DNA of 64,000 nucleotides from Asterias amurensis (GCF_032118995.1 NC_092649.1:25597927-25661926), one strand, 5' to 3'; positions 23,613-36,124 are shown, counted from the first letter of the stretch. Program-made: numbers and translations. The notes: a model not told the origin generated them from the sequence alone.

Positions 23613-24566
23613 TTTTAATGTAAATGTCACGGTCTTGTTTTATTTGGTGCTTTTATGATGACTGATGTATGAGGAGAAAGATACCGGCCACCGTATACAG
23701 GAAGGCCTTCAAGTTCAATCTGGTTCAATCTGGCACGCACTCTATCTATTGGCTTTATACTTTTTTATAGGGCCATCAAATTTTGTCATTTGAAAACTAA
23801 TTTGTTGAAAACGGAATGTTTCTTAAAGTGACAAATACATGGGAGGATGGGTCACGAATCCGGGTAAAATTTGATAAAAAATTAATCACGAGCCTCAGTG
23901 ATGATGACGTCAGATATTCTGGTTAGTCACGGTGTTCTTTGGACCAATCAGCACACGGATAACAGTTGGACCGCGGCATCCAAAAGAAATAATGAAATCA
24001 AGTTTTAAACAGGAGCTAAACCTCATGGCTTTCTGCGGTTGCTTGTACTGTTTTAATCCATCGTCCTTCACGTCTAGCATATATGTTTTTTAACAACACA
24101 TTATATAGCTTTATTGTTTGTTTGTGTATATACTGAAATCATGCTTGGTTGGTTTAATGTTGTAACAGATGGAGATTATACCGAGATCCACATAAATAAT
24201 CTGAATTAGTTAAAATGCCTTTAGGATGTCGCATGCACACCCCCTTCTCCCACCCCCACCCCCCTCGGCCATCGCATGAATTGATCTGAACTACGGTGTG
24301 TTGTTCTCCGATTGGTTATCCCTATCTCTACACATTGGTGACAACTTTTGTAACCACTATTTCAATTCGCACTGACAAGTCCTCCATTGGAACATGCTTT
24401 AAAGTGTAGCCTTGTTATAAACTTCTATGATGACAATAAAGTTAATAATTGTATTTTTTAGCTGCCATAATGCGCATAAATACATGTATACGTTTTAATT
24501 TACGACAATTATGCCCAGCGAGTAATCCCTCAATGGTAATGTATTCTGATCGATGTATTGCTGGTC

Positions 24567-24575
24567 TATATAAAG
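24567..24575 (+). promoter_or_regulatory. TATA box of the saposin-like gene
   Basis: TATATAAAG lies 97 bp upstream of the start codon at 24,672. Transcription would begin near 24,600, leaving a 5'-UTR of about 70 nt. The call rests on the motif and its spacing only. Confidence 0.6.
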
Positions 24576-24671
24576 TTTGAAATTTGACATTCCCGTCATT
24601 ACGTCCTGCTGATCTCGCTGAAGCTGAAATCTAACTTGAAACAGAGTAAACTTTGATAATCCAGAATCAAT

Positions 24672-27436
24672 ATGAAGAGTGTTGTACTTGTCGTCGTAAT
24701 GATGGGCTTCGCTGCCGCCTCTGCCATGTTTGGTGCAGGTAAGATTTGTTGTGTTTACTTTTATGAATATAAAAAAACTTCCTTTTTCATAAAAACAAAT
24801 TTGAAGCAACGTATTTTTTTTTGAGAAAGAGGTAATTTTTTCTCGTTCCAATATTAAAACACTTTAGGTCTGAAGCTTTTTTTCTTTTGGAATCTGAAAG
24901 TACACCAAAGTGTGTTTTCTTTAACTATTCTCCTGCGACTTCAACGACCAAATTGAATCCAAAACAGATTTGTTTTCTAATGCATAAAATATGTTGGGAC
25001 ACACCAAGTGAGGAAACTGGTCTTTGACAATTACCAAAGGTGCCCGGTATCCATTGCAAAGTGTATACAAAACTCTGCTGCCATTAGACTTGTCACCGGG
25101 AATTCATATAATACTAATTATCGACTGGATGTCAATACCAGCAAGAATAGATTTTAAAGTGTTGGTTCTCACATCACTTCATGATACAGCCCATCTTTAT
25201 CTTCAAAGTTTTAAGTTCAGAAGTACAAACCGGTTATAATTCTGCATTTCAACCAGAAAATATCTCTTTTGACTCATAGTTTCCACTCTTTCCGATTTGC
25301 TGCTGTTCAGTTGGAACAATTTACCAGAAGTTGTCAAACAGGCAGAACAAGTTGAAAAATCAGAAATCCGGGCCAAAACATTATACCAGTTCAGTTTTTA
25401 TGCATTGGGACCTAGCGTTATGATATGCGCTGTTAATGGTTTGGATTATTATAAGGTATTTACGTGTTGGGCAATTGTAATCCTTCAGTCGTTTTGGTTG
25501 TAAGTAGAAACATAGCACGAACTTTACGTGTGATTTGTGTGAGCCATTTTAATTATATTATTTTGTCGGATTTATAATTTACTCTGTAAACAGAGCGGTT
25601 TTATTTATTTCATTAATTATTATTACTATTAATAATGATTAATTCCTTAGTTTTTATTGTTATTAATAATTCCTTTTCTACTCAACTAACAAAATAAAAT
25701 CCTGGTTGTTGTTTCAGACTCTGGTTTGGTGGCTGAGGAAGCACGAGGTGATAAAAGTACAACTACGCAGTCTTGCCCAGGTATGTATGCACCAACCCAT
25801 AACAAATCTAGTCCTAAAGTCACATTCACTATCAAATTCACTATCGCGTTTTGATCATCGCAAACGCTGAAATAATTATAAATCCCAAATCCATCGCAAT
25901 TTAGCGACGGATTTCTGATAACGATTTCACTAAAACTCTGCGACGGATTTACTCATCGAAAAAAATTAAAGGGTATGACAATTTTGCGGTGACTCGTTGT
26001 GGTCGCAAAGTATCAGTTCATCGCAAAATTGCGTCGTTTCGTGCTTAGATTTTATAGCGGTCTACGTTCTCGAACTCTCTTTGGAATATTTGTGTGTGTA
26101 CTTTTTGCAGAGCTAACTTTGAATGACTTTTCGTGTCCGGCTTGCAAGTTGCACTTGAATGCCCTGCTTACCGAAGTAACCTTCAACGATGTAATTCATA
26201 CATATTGCAACACCATACCAAGGGAACCAGAAAGGAGCGGTCGTGCTCGTGCTAGGGTGAGTGTATACTTGGGCAAAATTTCATAGAGCTGCTCAGCGCA
26301 AAAAATTGCTCAGCATGAAAATGTTTGCCTTGATGAAAAACAGGATTACCCATCACACCAAATTTCCACGTGATTTTCAAGATAAGCAAACAACAGCTGA
26401 ATACATGTAACAAGCAATATGCAACAAATGGAAACTTGGTTGGTAATCCTGTTTTTATCAAGGAAATTTTTGTGCTTAGCAGCTCTATGAAAATACGGCC
26501 CAGCTCCCAACACTGTGCATGCTGTCCCAAACCCAAACTCCTCCATCCCATCAGTCCAACACTCAGTAATTATAGCAAGATGGCTTCTTTGTTTGCTCCT
26601 TTGCATGAGGTAGATAGCACTATAGAAAAGTGTACAAGAACACGGTGCATTTCTTTTATAAATATTTGCTCTAATCAGCTAGAATTGTGCTTTAGTTTGT
26701 TCACCTTTGCGCATCGCATATAAAGCAAAAATCATCATTTCTCTTGGAGACAAACAAACAATAAAGCACACTTTGATCGAAACAAAAAATAATAATAATA
26801 AAAAGGAGGGGTAGGGTCAGAATTAACCCGGGTTCTAATTGGTCCCAAAGTTCCTGACCCATTTTGGGGCCAGTGTGAACCCGGATACAGGTTTAACTGG
26901 GATTTTGTGTGAGTTTGACTCTGGGTCATTTTGACAATTCGTTGCACTGAGCCCGCTATGCAATTATTATTGATGATTATTCATTGGTTGTCTGTTATTT
27001 TAGTGTTTCGCTCTTGCCAGCTCGGACCAAGTGGAGAACATGGTAACTTCGACCATGGTGGATAAAATGTGCGAGGTATGTTACACATTTTCATATTTTG
27101 GTAAAAGAAAAAAAACATTGAAAAAATATCACAATGTATTTTAACAGTACTCTTTCTTAAGTGGTTTGTCGGGAAAAATTGGTCCGACATTTTGGTTTAT
27201 AGGTTATCTCGTTTCTAGTTTAATGAATTACAGTCACCTGGAAATAGAATTTGTATTTCTTTAAACATTAGAGTATACGTTTGAGAACAATAAAATAACT
27301 TTTGAGGAATTGTTTTTAACGATTAATATGTTTTAAACAAACAAATAAATACAGTTTATTGCTATCAATGTTTTATGCTAAGTTTAACAATTTTGTTGTT
27401 TCCTGTTTATTACAGAATGGCCTGCGGTGTCCCTAA
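24672..27436 (+). CDS. Secreted cysteine-rich protein with a saposin-like pattern
   Basis: Five coding exons (24672-24738, 25718-25780, 26111-26256, 27004-27075, 27416-27436) join in phase to give 122 residues. Residues 1-18 are a signal peptide (MKSVVLVVVMMGFAAASA). The mature part holds seven Cys: SC, then C-PA-C, YC after about 20 residues, RC after 17 more, and a final C-x4-C (CENGLRC). C-x2-C, C, C, C-x4/5-C is the layout of saposin B-type domains (four to five helices tied by three disulfides), a family that binds lipids and is often lysosomal or secreted; one Cys is extra here. The segment PREPERSGRARAR between the third and fourth conserved Cys is unusually basic. A TATA box lies upstream. 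A donor eight bases after the stop (GC|gtgagt) suggests a 3'-UTR intron. The gene model is strong; the family call is moderate. Confidence 0.8.
24790..25060. repeat. TTAA-type MITE, degraded, in intron 1 of the saposin-like gene
   Basis: Family words in order: TTTTGAGAAAGAGGTAAT, a 'CTGAAAGTACACC' segment, CTCCTGCGACTTCAACGACC, GGGACACACCAAGTGAG and the inverted end TCTTTGACAATTACCAAAGG. The left end is lost. Confidence 0.7.
26272..26505. mobile_element. MITE with CATAGAGCTGCT ends
   Basis: The left end GGGCAAAATTTCATAGAGCT is mirrored at the right by AGCAGCTCTATGAAAATACG. Inside, CAGGATTACC and GGTAATCCTG form a second inverted pair, so the whole folds back. It lies in intron 3 of the saposin-like gene. 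Its end resembles the broader GGCCCAATTTCAT group (see 43,209 and 50,890). Confidence 0.75.
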
Positions 27437-27699
27437 AATATAGCGTGAGTGTTATTTATTCTATCAAGTTAAACTTATTGTTTCTTCAAAAACCAAAATA
27501 GCGTAGCTTATAATGAAGCCGGAAACCCGTACTTTTCCCGCCTTTTCTTCATTACCCTGAATCTTGGCTGATATCGCAAAATGTTTGGAGATGATGACGT
27601 CATCGATAGTTTCATAACATCAACGTTGGGTTACAAATATGAAGAAACATATTTCATCGTTATTTCCTTTACATGAGCATTCACATAGAAACAATGGGT

Positions 27700-28145
27700 A
27701 GATAGGCCCTATGAATGCCGGACGGTTTTGCATATGCAATCGTGTCCTCCCGGACGCTGCTGCATAATGCAATTGTTTCCGCCCGGGCATATTTGCATAT
27801 GCAGTTGTGTCCGCCCCCATGCAAAACCGTCCTTGCAGTAAACTAAACGCCCTTGGTCGACGGAACACATTTGCCATTTTTTTACAAGCAAAGTACATGT
27901 CATGAATGATATGGGAAATGTTCGGCTGTTGGGTATTCGCTGCGATCATAAGATCGTGAATACTAACTTATGCTGCACATACGTAGGTTCAGTGCATGCA
28001 CGCTCGCTTACGCGCGCACATACATGTTCAGTCTTGTACATGTCCGCCGGACGGTATTTGCAGAGCCCCGGACACGATTGCATATGCAAAATGTCCGGAG
28101 CGAACACTATTGCATGGCGGACACAATTGCATCTGACACCTGCGA
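27700..28145. repeat. Irregular array rich in TTTGCATATGCAA and GTGTCCGCCCGG
   Basis: Words such as TTGCATATGCAA, ATTGCAT, GTGTCCGCC and CCGGACG recur at least eight times in both orientations at 27,715-27,835 and 28,045-28,135, flanking a less repetitive middle. It lies in the inferred 3'-UTR intron of the saposin-like gene. The words contain octamer-like ATTTGCAT sites. A poly-C run follows at 28,146. Confidence 0.7.
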
Positions 28146-28208
28146 CCCCCCCCCCCCCCGAGACAATTTCAATTCTGAAGTCACTTTGTTCTGATTTATT
28201 TTCAACAG

Positions 28209-28515
28209 CTCAACATTCTGTCAGCAACGGGCGAATAGTCAACGTCGACAAGAGACCTACGATATCCGATGGATTCCATTAATTTATGGTGAAGGGTAAA
28301 TTGATTATTCAGCAGTATCTTTACGGTAGTATACAGGATTGATAGAGCTAACCAAATAGCCACAGACAGTGTTCATGTGAGATCAACCAATATATACGAA
28401 GTAACAAACCTGTAAAACTTTAACTGTTCATCCAGATACAGTTTTCTACAAATTATGATCTCATTTCAGAAAAAAAACAGAGCTTTCAGAATAAAATCAA
28501 TTTTTTTCTGTAATG
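28209..28515 (+). other. Probable 3'-UTR exon and poly(A) signal of the saposin-like gene
   Basis: An acceptor TTTTCAACAG at 28,199-28,208 follows the donor after the stop codon at 27,444. AATAAA lies at 28,490-28,495. The exon was inferred from splice signals only; a transcript that simply ends in the 27.45-kb region is an alternative. Confidence 0.4.
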
Positions 28516-29239
28516 TTTATTATCGGTCAACAATCAAAGGTTTTTGTGTTACTGAAAAGATAATATCATTGTTTAGACGATCAACTTTAAATCTAAAATA
28601 ACAAAAGTCGTATTTTACCAAAATAGTCGAAGGTATGTTTGCCAATGCATTGGAATTAATACAATATCAGATGAAGCTTGAAAAGTTACAAACAATTAGA
28701 ACAACAAAGCGTTAATAACTAACCCTTGTTATACCCGTGATCTTATTTGAATAGTGTTACTATTGTTTATATATTGGAATGGTTGTAGATGTACCTAGTT
28801 CTTTTCTTCTGTTTATGCAAAATTTGCTTTTAAAATAACCTTATATTCTTCAAAGTTCTTATTCAAATTGAGAGAAACAATTTTACGAGGTAGACAAAAC
28901 TAAGACTTTTAACCACAAGTACAGAAATTTCAAATTTAGTTTTGAGCATTATTCCACAAGAAGTTGGTCATAATGGAAAGCACAATAAACACGGTGAGAT
29001 ATAAGTAACGAGTCGTGTGACATACTCTTTTGTTTTATACAGACTCTATGTAGGCCTACATCATTAGTTTTAAAGTTGATGATTGAGAGACAATAACAAT
29101 ATAAGTTTGATATACGTTGATCGCTTTACCCTAAATCAAACTCGCGGCCTTTATTTTATTCGCTGTGTCTTCGTAAGCGTTGGTACAAAATTCGGAGCAT
29201 TTACAAGTCATTCGTCACCTCTTACGAAGATCGACTGAT

Positions 29240-29760
29240 TTAGTAAGCGTTACCGCGGTGATGCTTCTAAAAGTATGTGCCTGAAGATGAAGATTATTCT
29301 TCTTAGTTGGACATATGTTCAACTCTGAAATTTAATGACAATAAACTTATGTGGTAGGAAGTAGGCAGCTTTGGATAGTACATTGTATCATTTCAGAAAC
29401 ATTTCACTTCTTGGTACACACAGGTATGGAAAACGAGGTATCACTTTTTATTCCGCAAAAATTGAGCTTAGAAAGCGTTACCACGGTAACGCTTCTCAGA
29501 TTGTGTTCCTACAGGGGTTATTTTTCCTATTTGGACATATTGTTCAACTCTGAAATTATTGGCAATTAAAACTTTAAAATGCGGTAAGATGTACACTTCT
29601 TAAGGGTATGAAAAAGGAGTGAGACTTTTTACCCCCACTCCCAAATTAACATAAGAAGCGTTACCGCAGTAACGCTTCTCAGATAGTATTCCTACAGGGA
29701 TTATTCTTCTTATCTGGACACAAGATTCAACTCTTAAATTTAATGACAATTTTCCTTTGG
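29240..29760. repeat. Three diverged copies of a 110-bp unit with a palindromic core
   Basis: Units at about 29,240, 29,468 and 29,652 share the core AAGCGTTACCGCGGTAACGC, then CAGATTGTGTTCCTACAGGG, TTATTCTTCTTATTTGGACA and TTCAACTCTGAAATTTAATG. Spacer lengths differ, so they are not a strict tandem repeat. No ORF of note. The stretch 28,515-29,240 shows nothing I can identify. Confidence 0.82.
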
Positions 29761-30119
29761 CCTTTGAAAAAACAACGCACAGTTGTTTTAAATGATGGGG
29801 GTTATACTTCTACTATTTTACAATGATCATTCTACATCACACATAGTTGTTTCTTGTTTCACATCATCAATGTATTTATTTCACAATAATGCCATGTGTG
29901 TACAATGTATGGTGCTAAACCTAGCAAAATAAATGGAACATTTTAAACATTACTGTATACGTATCGGGCAAAAGAAAACACTTAAAAGTAGTAAAGTGAT
30001 TGATAATTATGTTAATGGGCATTACTAGCAATGACATGCTGACAATAAGTAGGTCAGAAGAATGTCAGGGAGTTGATAAAAAGTTGGATTTATTATCATT
30101 TATGAAAGTTCACAAACTG

Positions 30120-30240
30120 CAAAGAAAGTTTAAATAGGCTTTCATGAAAATTCATTGTTCATTAATTGAATTGATGAACAGTTAATGAACTTGGTTCATG
30201 AACTGCTCCGATGAACAGTTCATGAACTGACCATAGAGCT
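30120..30240. repeat. Array of GTTCATGAAC-like words
   Basis: The word GTTCATGAAC and partial forms (TTCATGAA, GATGAACAGTT, TTAATGAACT) recur about nine times in both orientations within 120 bp. Confidence 0.7.
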
Positions 30241-30483
30241 ATTATAGCTGTATTGTTTGATGACAATTAGTTAACAACAGGGTGGACCACGTGAAGGTTG
30301 TCATCTCCCACCCCACAAAAGGGATCGTATACACCAGAGTGTGTAACCATTACAACAATTGCTTCTTTGTAATGTCACCCCCCTCTGATGCCCTAGACTA
30401 CAGAGTGAAAAACCAGAGATAAAAAATCTTGCCAGAAAATACTCTGGAAAACCCTGATAACATTAAATTATCTAATCGATAAA

Positions 30484-30705
30484 ACATCGTTAGTGAGTAC
30501 TCGAACGCCCTCGACATACACCTACACGTCATGACCTTTGTTATTATAAAAACCTCGTTAATGAGCACTACAACGCCCTCAACCTACACATTGAAAACGT
30601 CATGACCTTTGGCCTTTTGCGATAATAAAACCTTGTTAATGAGCACTCAAACGCCCTCAACGTGCACATTGACAATGTCACGACCTTCGACATTAATAAC
30701 TTCAA
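30484..30705. repeat. Three-copy repeat of about 75-80 bp
   Basis: Units share AAAACCTCGTTAATGAGCAC, the segment ACGCCCTCAAC-TACACATTG and CGTCATGACCTTTG. They begin near 30,484, 30,555 and 30,630. Divergence is moderate. Confidence 0.78.
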
Positions 30706-31009
30706 TGGTGTTACTGAAACCCATGTGTGTCTCAATATTTACATGTCCTCATAATTATAGTAACTAAAAAAAAACATGGTGGCCACCATGTGATGATACC
30801 CAAGAGCAGATACCATGTAAACAATTAGACTAATAAATAATTGAATTACAGAGTGACACATAATAAAAGTTGCAATTCATATTTAATTCACTATTCAAAT
30901 TAAGTAGCAACAATACCAAACTTAACTACAAATAACCACTTTTATACACTCCTTAACAAACTTGTTCTCTTTTCATTTGTTATGAGTTTACTTTTACACA
31001 TAACCTTAT

Positions 31010-31310
31010 GTTGGTTCGTACGTTGTAATGAGCACATTGCATTACAAATTAACGTAACTTGTTTCATGTTTGTAGTGCGGTACTTCATTACGCGCATGAA
31101 ACTTTTACATACTTGCAATGAGGTACTTCATTGGAAGCATGTTATAATTGCACGAGTGTAATGAAGTACCTCATTACAAACATGCAATTATTGTTTGTGA
31201 ATACATGAACTTGTATTAAGGAAGTACCTTGTTACAAGTTATCATGTATTCTGTCGACATACTTGTAATGAAGTACCTCATTACAAGTATGTCGACAATA
31301 ATTGTGTGCG
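31010..31310. repeat. Palindrome cluster based on TAATGAAGTACCTCATTA
   Basis: At least six occurrences of GTAATGAAGTAC or its complement, ending in a palindrome at 31,253-31,296 (GTCGACATACTTGTAATGA, 6-nt centre, and its complement). Nearby near-copies read GCAATGAGGTACTTCATTGG and GTGTAATGAAGTACCTCATT. Confidence 0.85.
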
Positions 31311-32686
31311 TTACTTTATATACCAAAAGATCCATATGTCTAGCCTATGTCGCTCCACTGCAGAAGGAATGCCACTTCATCACCATTCCACCTTGATTGT
31401 TCTTATGCTTGTCGCATCCATGTGACCCTTCCAAATTATCTGATGTACTGCCTCTTCGTCTCGTGTGCTCTTGGGGTCCATTCTGTTATACAAAGTTTCC
31501 ATTTGTTGTCATGACACCTTGTTGTCATTTTCTGCAATGACAATTTCAAAATAATTGTTCATTGTTGTTCACATGCTCTTGGAAAGTCAACTCTTGGAAA
31601 GTCAACTCATCGTCGATCCTTAGTAACAGTCGAAGCTGTAGACACCAATTTCGATACAGCCTTAGATGAGGGCAGTCGTCAAGAAGAAACAGTTCTTTAC
31701 CAAAGCGGTGGTGAAGCAAGAGTTGTATTGGTACATGCATAAGGTGGCTCAGCATCTTGGCGTGACCCTCAAAGTTGTTCGACTGTGTTCATCCTGCAAT
31801 ATGAAAAGGAAAAAAAATACAATGATGGTTAGCTTTAAAGGTCAAATGTGTGTGTATAATACTTTTCGTGAGTAACCGTTTCTGTCATCTCAAAGACACA
31901 GATTGTTGAAAAAAAAGATGAACATAAAACACTCTCTTTGAACAATCCTTTCAAGTTATTATTTTCTTCTTATTATTATTTATTCCATGTGTAAAAACCG
32001 TTTGGGTTCTAATGAAAACTAGTACGGTTGCCTATTATGACATGTTGTAGACGGTTTGAAAACTAAAGGCTTATAAATTCATGAAATTATTAGACCACTT
32101 GATCTTCACATTACCAGCTGTTCTGTTGTTTCATCCGTTAGACTGCAACACATCCTCTCATCCATATTGGAGACAGGAACACTTCTCTGTGTAGCCAGGC
32201 ACCCATCTGATGTCATCTTGGCATTTTGACATTGGCAGATAGTACAAAGATCACTGAAATATAATATATGTAAATCGGGTCAACAATTACATTATTCATG
32301 TCAAACACACAACAAGTCGAATTAACAATTGTAAACCTTCTCCTAAAACATCGCCATAAACCTTCTCCTTGAAATAGTCTATAAACAACAAAAAACATAA
32401 CAAATATGGGTGATTGAGTTTTACAATCATAGTTTGTTATGAATTCTTTCTCTCAGTTTTTGAGAGTCACATAATTCTCATACTCAAGTTCTTTCCGTTA
32501 GACGAACTTTCAAGAGCTTTTTGAGAAGAATAACAGACGGGACGGTTTGTAGACTAAATTTATGATTTAAATTCATTTAAAAGTAGACCAATTGATTTTC
32601 ACATTACCAGCTACACATGTTGCTTCATCAATTAGACAGGAACACATCTTCTCATCCACCATGGAGACAGGAACACTTCTCTGCGA

Positions 32687-33012
32687 AGCCAGGCACCCTC
32701 TGGGATGTGGTCCTCTAGGTAGTCAGGCACCCTCTGGGATGTCGTCCTCTTGGTAGCCAGTCACCCTCTGGGATGTCGTCCTCTAGGTAGCCAGGCACCC
32801 TCTGGGATGTGGTCCTCTAGGTAGCCAGGAACCCTCTGGGATGTCGTCCTCTTGGTAGCCAGTCACCCTCTGGGATGTCGTCCTCTTGGTAGCCAGGAAC
32901 CCTCTGGGATGTCGTCCTCTTGGTAGCCAGTCACCCTCTAGGATGTCGTCCTCTTGGTAGCCAGTCACCCTCTGGGATGTCGTCCTCTAGGTAGTCAAGC
33001 ACCCTCTGAGAT
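32687..33012. repeat. 34-bp minisatellite, about nine units
   Basis: Units begin ACCCTCTGGGATGTCGTCCT and end CTTGGTAGCCAG; spacing is 34 bp with point variation (GTCGTC/GTGGTC, CTTGG/CTAGG). As 34 is not a multiple of three, it shifts frame from unit to unit. On the minus strand it interrupts the exon-like sequence FCPTCRCHGTKTTT. Confidence 0.92.
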
Positions 33013-33379
33013 GTTGTCGTCTTGGTCCCGTGACATCGGCAAGTAGGACAAAACGTCACCAGCACAACCGCTGACTCCTGAAAATGATATCAATCAAGTT
33101 AACAATTACAATATTCATGTCAAAAACTTTTCGCTGTACAATTACACTTATTTTGCAAGGTTATATTCGGCATGTTTATGTATTTGATTCAAAACACAGA
33201 AGAAAAATAAAAACCTTAAGTCAGAAGATTCTACTCCATGAATGGAAATGAGTTAAATTGTACAAATTAATAGATTCTTGACATAACTTCAAATTGAAAC
33301 TTAGATATTTGGTCAACTAAGTCGACTAAAGTCTGTCTTGAAAGCAAGACTTTGTAAAAAGTAACAGAGAGAAAATCTA

Positions 33380-35330
33380 TCTGTTGAAGTAAAAAGTGAA
33401 GCACTACGTACAGCGACAGGTCCAATCCAGGCTAGCAACTTCAGTGGATGGTTCAGTCAACGTCCGTCTCAGTCATCAAACAGTCAACCTGAATAACACA
33501 TCAAAGACGACTAAAACGGGAAGATGCTGAATTAAATAGAGTTTTTTTCCAGATTGGAATAAACACACTATGAAAACAAAATGTGATACCCAAGATGTCA
33601 CTCTTCATCACCAGGTCTCTCCCAGTTGCCTTCAGGATTGTAGAAGCACACCGTTTCCATTGCAGTCACCATGATCCCCTGCAGAAACAAAATTCAAAGT
33701 TGAATAGTTTTTAAACTTCTCATCGAGGAATTGGACTTAACTAATTGTCAAAGACCAGTATTATCACTTGGTGTATACAAAAACAATGCTTACGCAATGA
33801 GTTAAATTATACAAATTTATAGATTATTGACAACGCTTCAATTGAAAGATTTGGTCAAATTAATGGTGATGTCTTTCTTGAAAAATCAAACTTTGTAAAC
33901 ACAGCAGAAAGAAAATCTACCTGTTGAAGTAGAGAGTAAGGCATCTAGATACAGCAACAGGTCGATCTCAGCATCTCCAGTGGATGGTTCAGTCAACGTC
34001 CCAGTCAGTCAGTCATCAAACAGTCAACCTGAATAACATGTGAAAGACAACTAAAACGGGAAGATTCTGAATTAAATAGAGCTTTTTCAGATTGGACATG
34101 TTACTACTTCTATTTAAAACTAATTATATCAATATAAACCACAAGGGAAAACTAATTATGAAAGAAAAATGTGATACCGTAGATGTTATTCTTCTTTGCC
34201 AGGTCTCTCCCAGCTCACGTCAGGATTGTAGGAGCACACCGTGTCCATTCCAGTCACCATGATCCCCTGTAGAAACAAAATTCAAAGTTGTAATAGCTGT
34301 TAACCTTAATTTAAGGCTTTGGACACCTTAAGTAATTGTCAGAGACCAGTATTATCACTTGGTGTATACACAAAAATGCATATCCAAAGAATTAAATTGT
34401 ACAAATTTATAGATTATTGAAATCACTTCAAATTGAAATTTAGAGATTTTGTCAAATTAGTGGTGATTTCTTTCTTGCAAAATCAGACTTTGTAAAAACA
34501 ACTGAAAGGAAATCTACCTGTTGAAGTAGTGAGTAAGGCATCCAGATACAGTGACAGGTCGATCCCAGCAACTCCAGTGGATGGTTCAGTCAACGTCCCA
34601 GCCAGTCATCAAACAGTCTACCTGAACAACACATCAAAGACGACTAAAACGGGAAGATTCTGAATTAAATAGAGCTTTTTCAGACTGGACATGTTACTAC
34701 TTCTATTTAAAACTAATTATGAAAGAAAAATGTGATACCGTAGATGTCACTCTTCTTTGCCAGGTCTCTTCCAGCTCCCGTCAGGATTGTAGGAGCACAC
34801 CGTGTCCATTCCAGTCACCATGATCCCCTGCAGAAACAACATTCAAAGTTGCAATAGTTGTCAACCTTCTCCCTAGGGCACTGGGCACCTCAACTTATTG
34901 TCATAGACAATATATAAAGATAAATTGAATTTTAGCGATTTGGTCAAATGAGTGGTGATTGCTTTCCTGAAAAATCAGACTTTGTAAAAACAACTGAAAA
35001 GAAATCTACCTGTAAAAGCATCCAGATACAGCAACAGGTCGATCCCAGCATTTCCGGTGGATGGTTCAGTAAACGTCCCCGTCAGTCGTCAAACATAACC
35101 TGTAAACGAAAGAAAACTAAAAAGGGAAGATTCTGAATTAAGTTGAGCTTTATCAGATTGAAATTGTTACTACTTCTTTATCAAAACTAGCTATGGAAAC
35201 AAATGTGATACCCAAGACGCGACTCGTCATCGCCAGGACTCTCCAAGTTGCCCTCAGGATTGTAGGAGCACACCGTGTCCATTCCAGTCACCATGATCCC
35301 CTGTAGAAACAAAATTCAAAGTTGTAACAG
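33380..35330. repeat. Tandem segmental repeat, unit about 470-590 bp, four copies
   Basis: The landmark GATCCCCTG(C/T)AGAAACAAA occurs at 33,673, 34,261, 34,822 and 35,295, so units are spaced 588, 561 and 473 bp apart. Each unit has both exon-like parts of the cysteine-rich array and an intron in which MITE-derived words (AATTGTCA-AGACCAGTATT) recur. The differences between copies show that the duplication is old. Confidence 0.88.
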
Positions 35331-35339
35331 TTGCTAACA

Positions 35340-35700
35340 TTAATTTAAGGCACTGGACGCTTTAGTAATTGTCAGAGACCAGTATTATCACTTGGTGTAT
35401 CCCAAAATTAGCAGTATGGGTCAATTTGTGCTCAATTTGGTCATTATATTCCAAGAGAATAATGAGAACAATGAAAGGAAAAAAAACCTTCTTGCGTTAC
35501 TTTGTGTGCTTTCATAATATGCATAACAAATTCTTCAGCTGAAGTATCTTATTATCTGAGTGAGAAACTACCTCTTTCTCTAAAACTATTTGTTACTTCA
35601 GAGGGAGCATTTTCTCACAATATTTTATACCATCAACAGCTATCCACTGCTTGTTACCAAATAAGTTAACTATGCTAACAATTATTTTGAGTACATACTA
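35340..35700. repeat. TTAA-type MITE, long copy
   Basis: Starts TTAAGGCACTGGACGCTTTA with GTAATTGTCAGAGACCAGTA, passes through family interior words (GGTCATTATATTCCAAGAGA, TGAGAAACTACCTCTTTCTC, ACAGCTATCCACTGCTTGTT), and ends near ATGCTAACAATTATTTTGAG. The terminal TTAA on the right is lost. Confidence 0.75.
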
Positions 35701-36124
35701 ATATTGTACATAAGACTCAAGACATAAGAAAACTTTATTGATCCTCCAAAAACAAAAATGCATTGCTCACACAACTTTTAAAAAATACCAAATATAAATG
35801 CAACAACAGGCAGATAAATAAATAGCCAGGATACAACGCACAAGGATTTAGGAATACAAATATATATATATATACCCGACAGGCCAAGTTTATACAACAA
35901 TATACAGTTCCTTCAAAAACAAACGGGTCTGAATGTTCAGACTTGATGTCATTTTGGTTGAATATGATCAGAATTGGGAAATGAACTGAAGAATTGCTGT
36001 CCAACAATGTATGGACCATTATTTGAAATGTGACTCCATCGACAATTTTGGTAATTTCTACCAAAATTGCAGTTGAAGATAATCAAACACAAAGACATTA
36101 TTTACACCATTATGAAGTTTGGAA

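Noticed and set aside
31666-31875. Plus-strand ORF starting MRAVVKKKQFF, and the minus-strand ORF MLSHLMHVPIQ opposite it
   Set aside because: Either could be coding, but neither joins in phase to a neighbour and no family is recognised, so I did not call a separate gene.
32687-33012. CRISPR array
   Set aside because: The 34-bp units are directly adjacent with no unique spacers, in a eukaryotic genome; it is a minisatellite.
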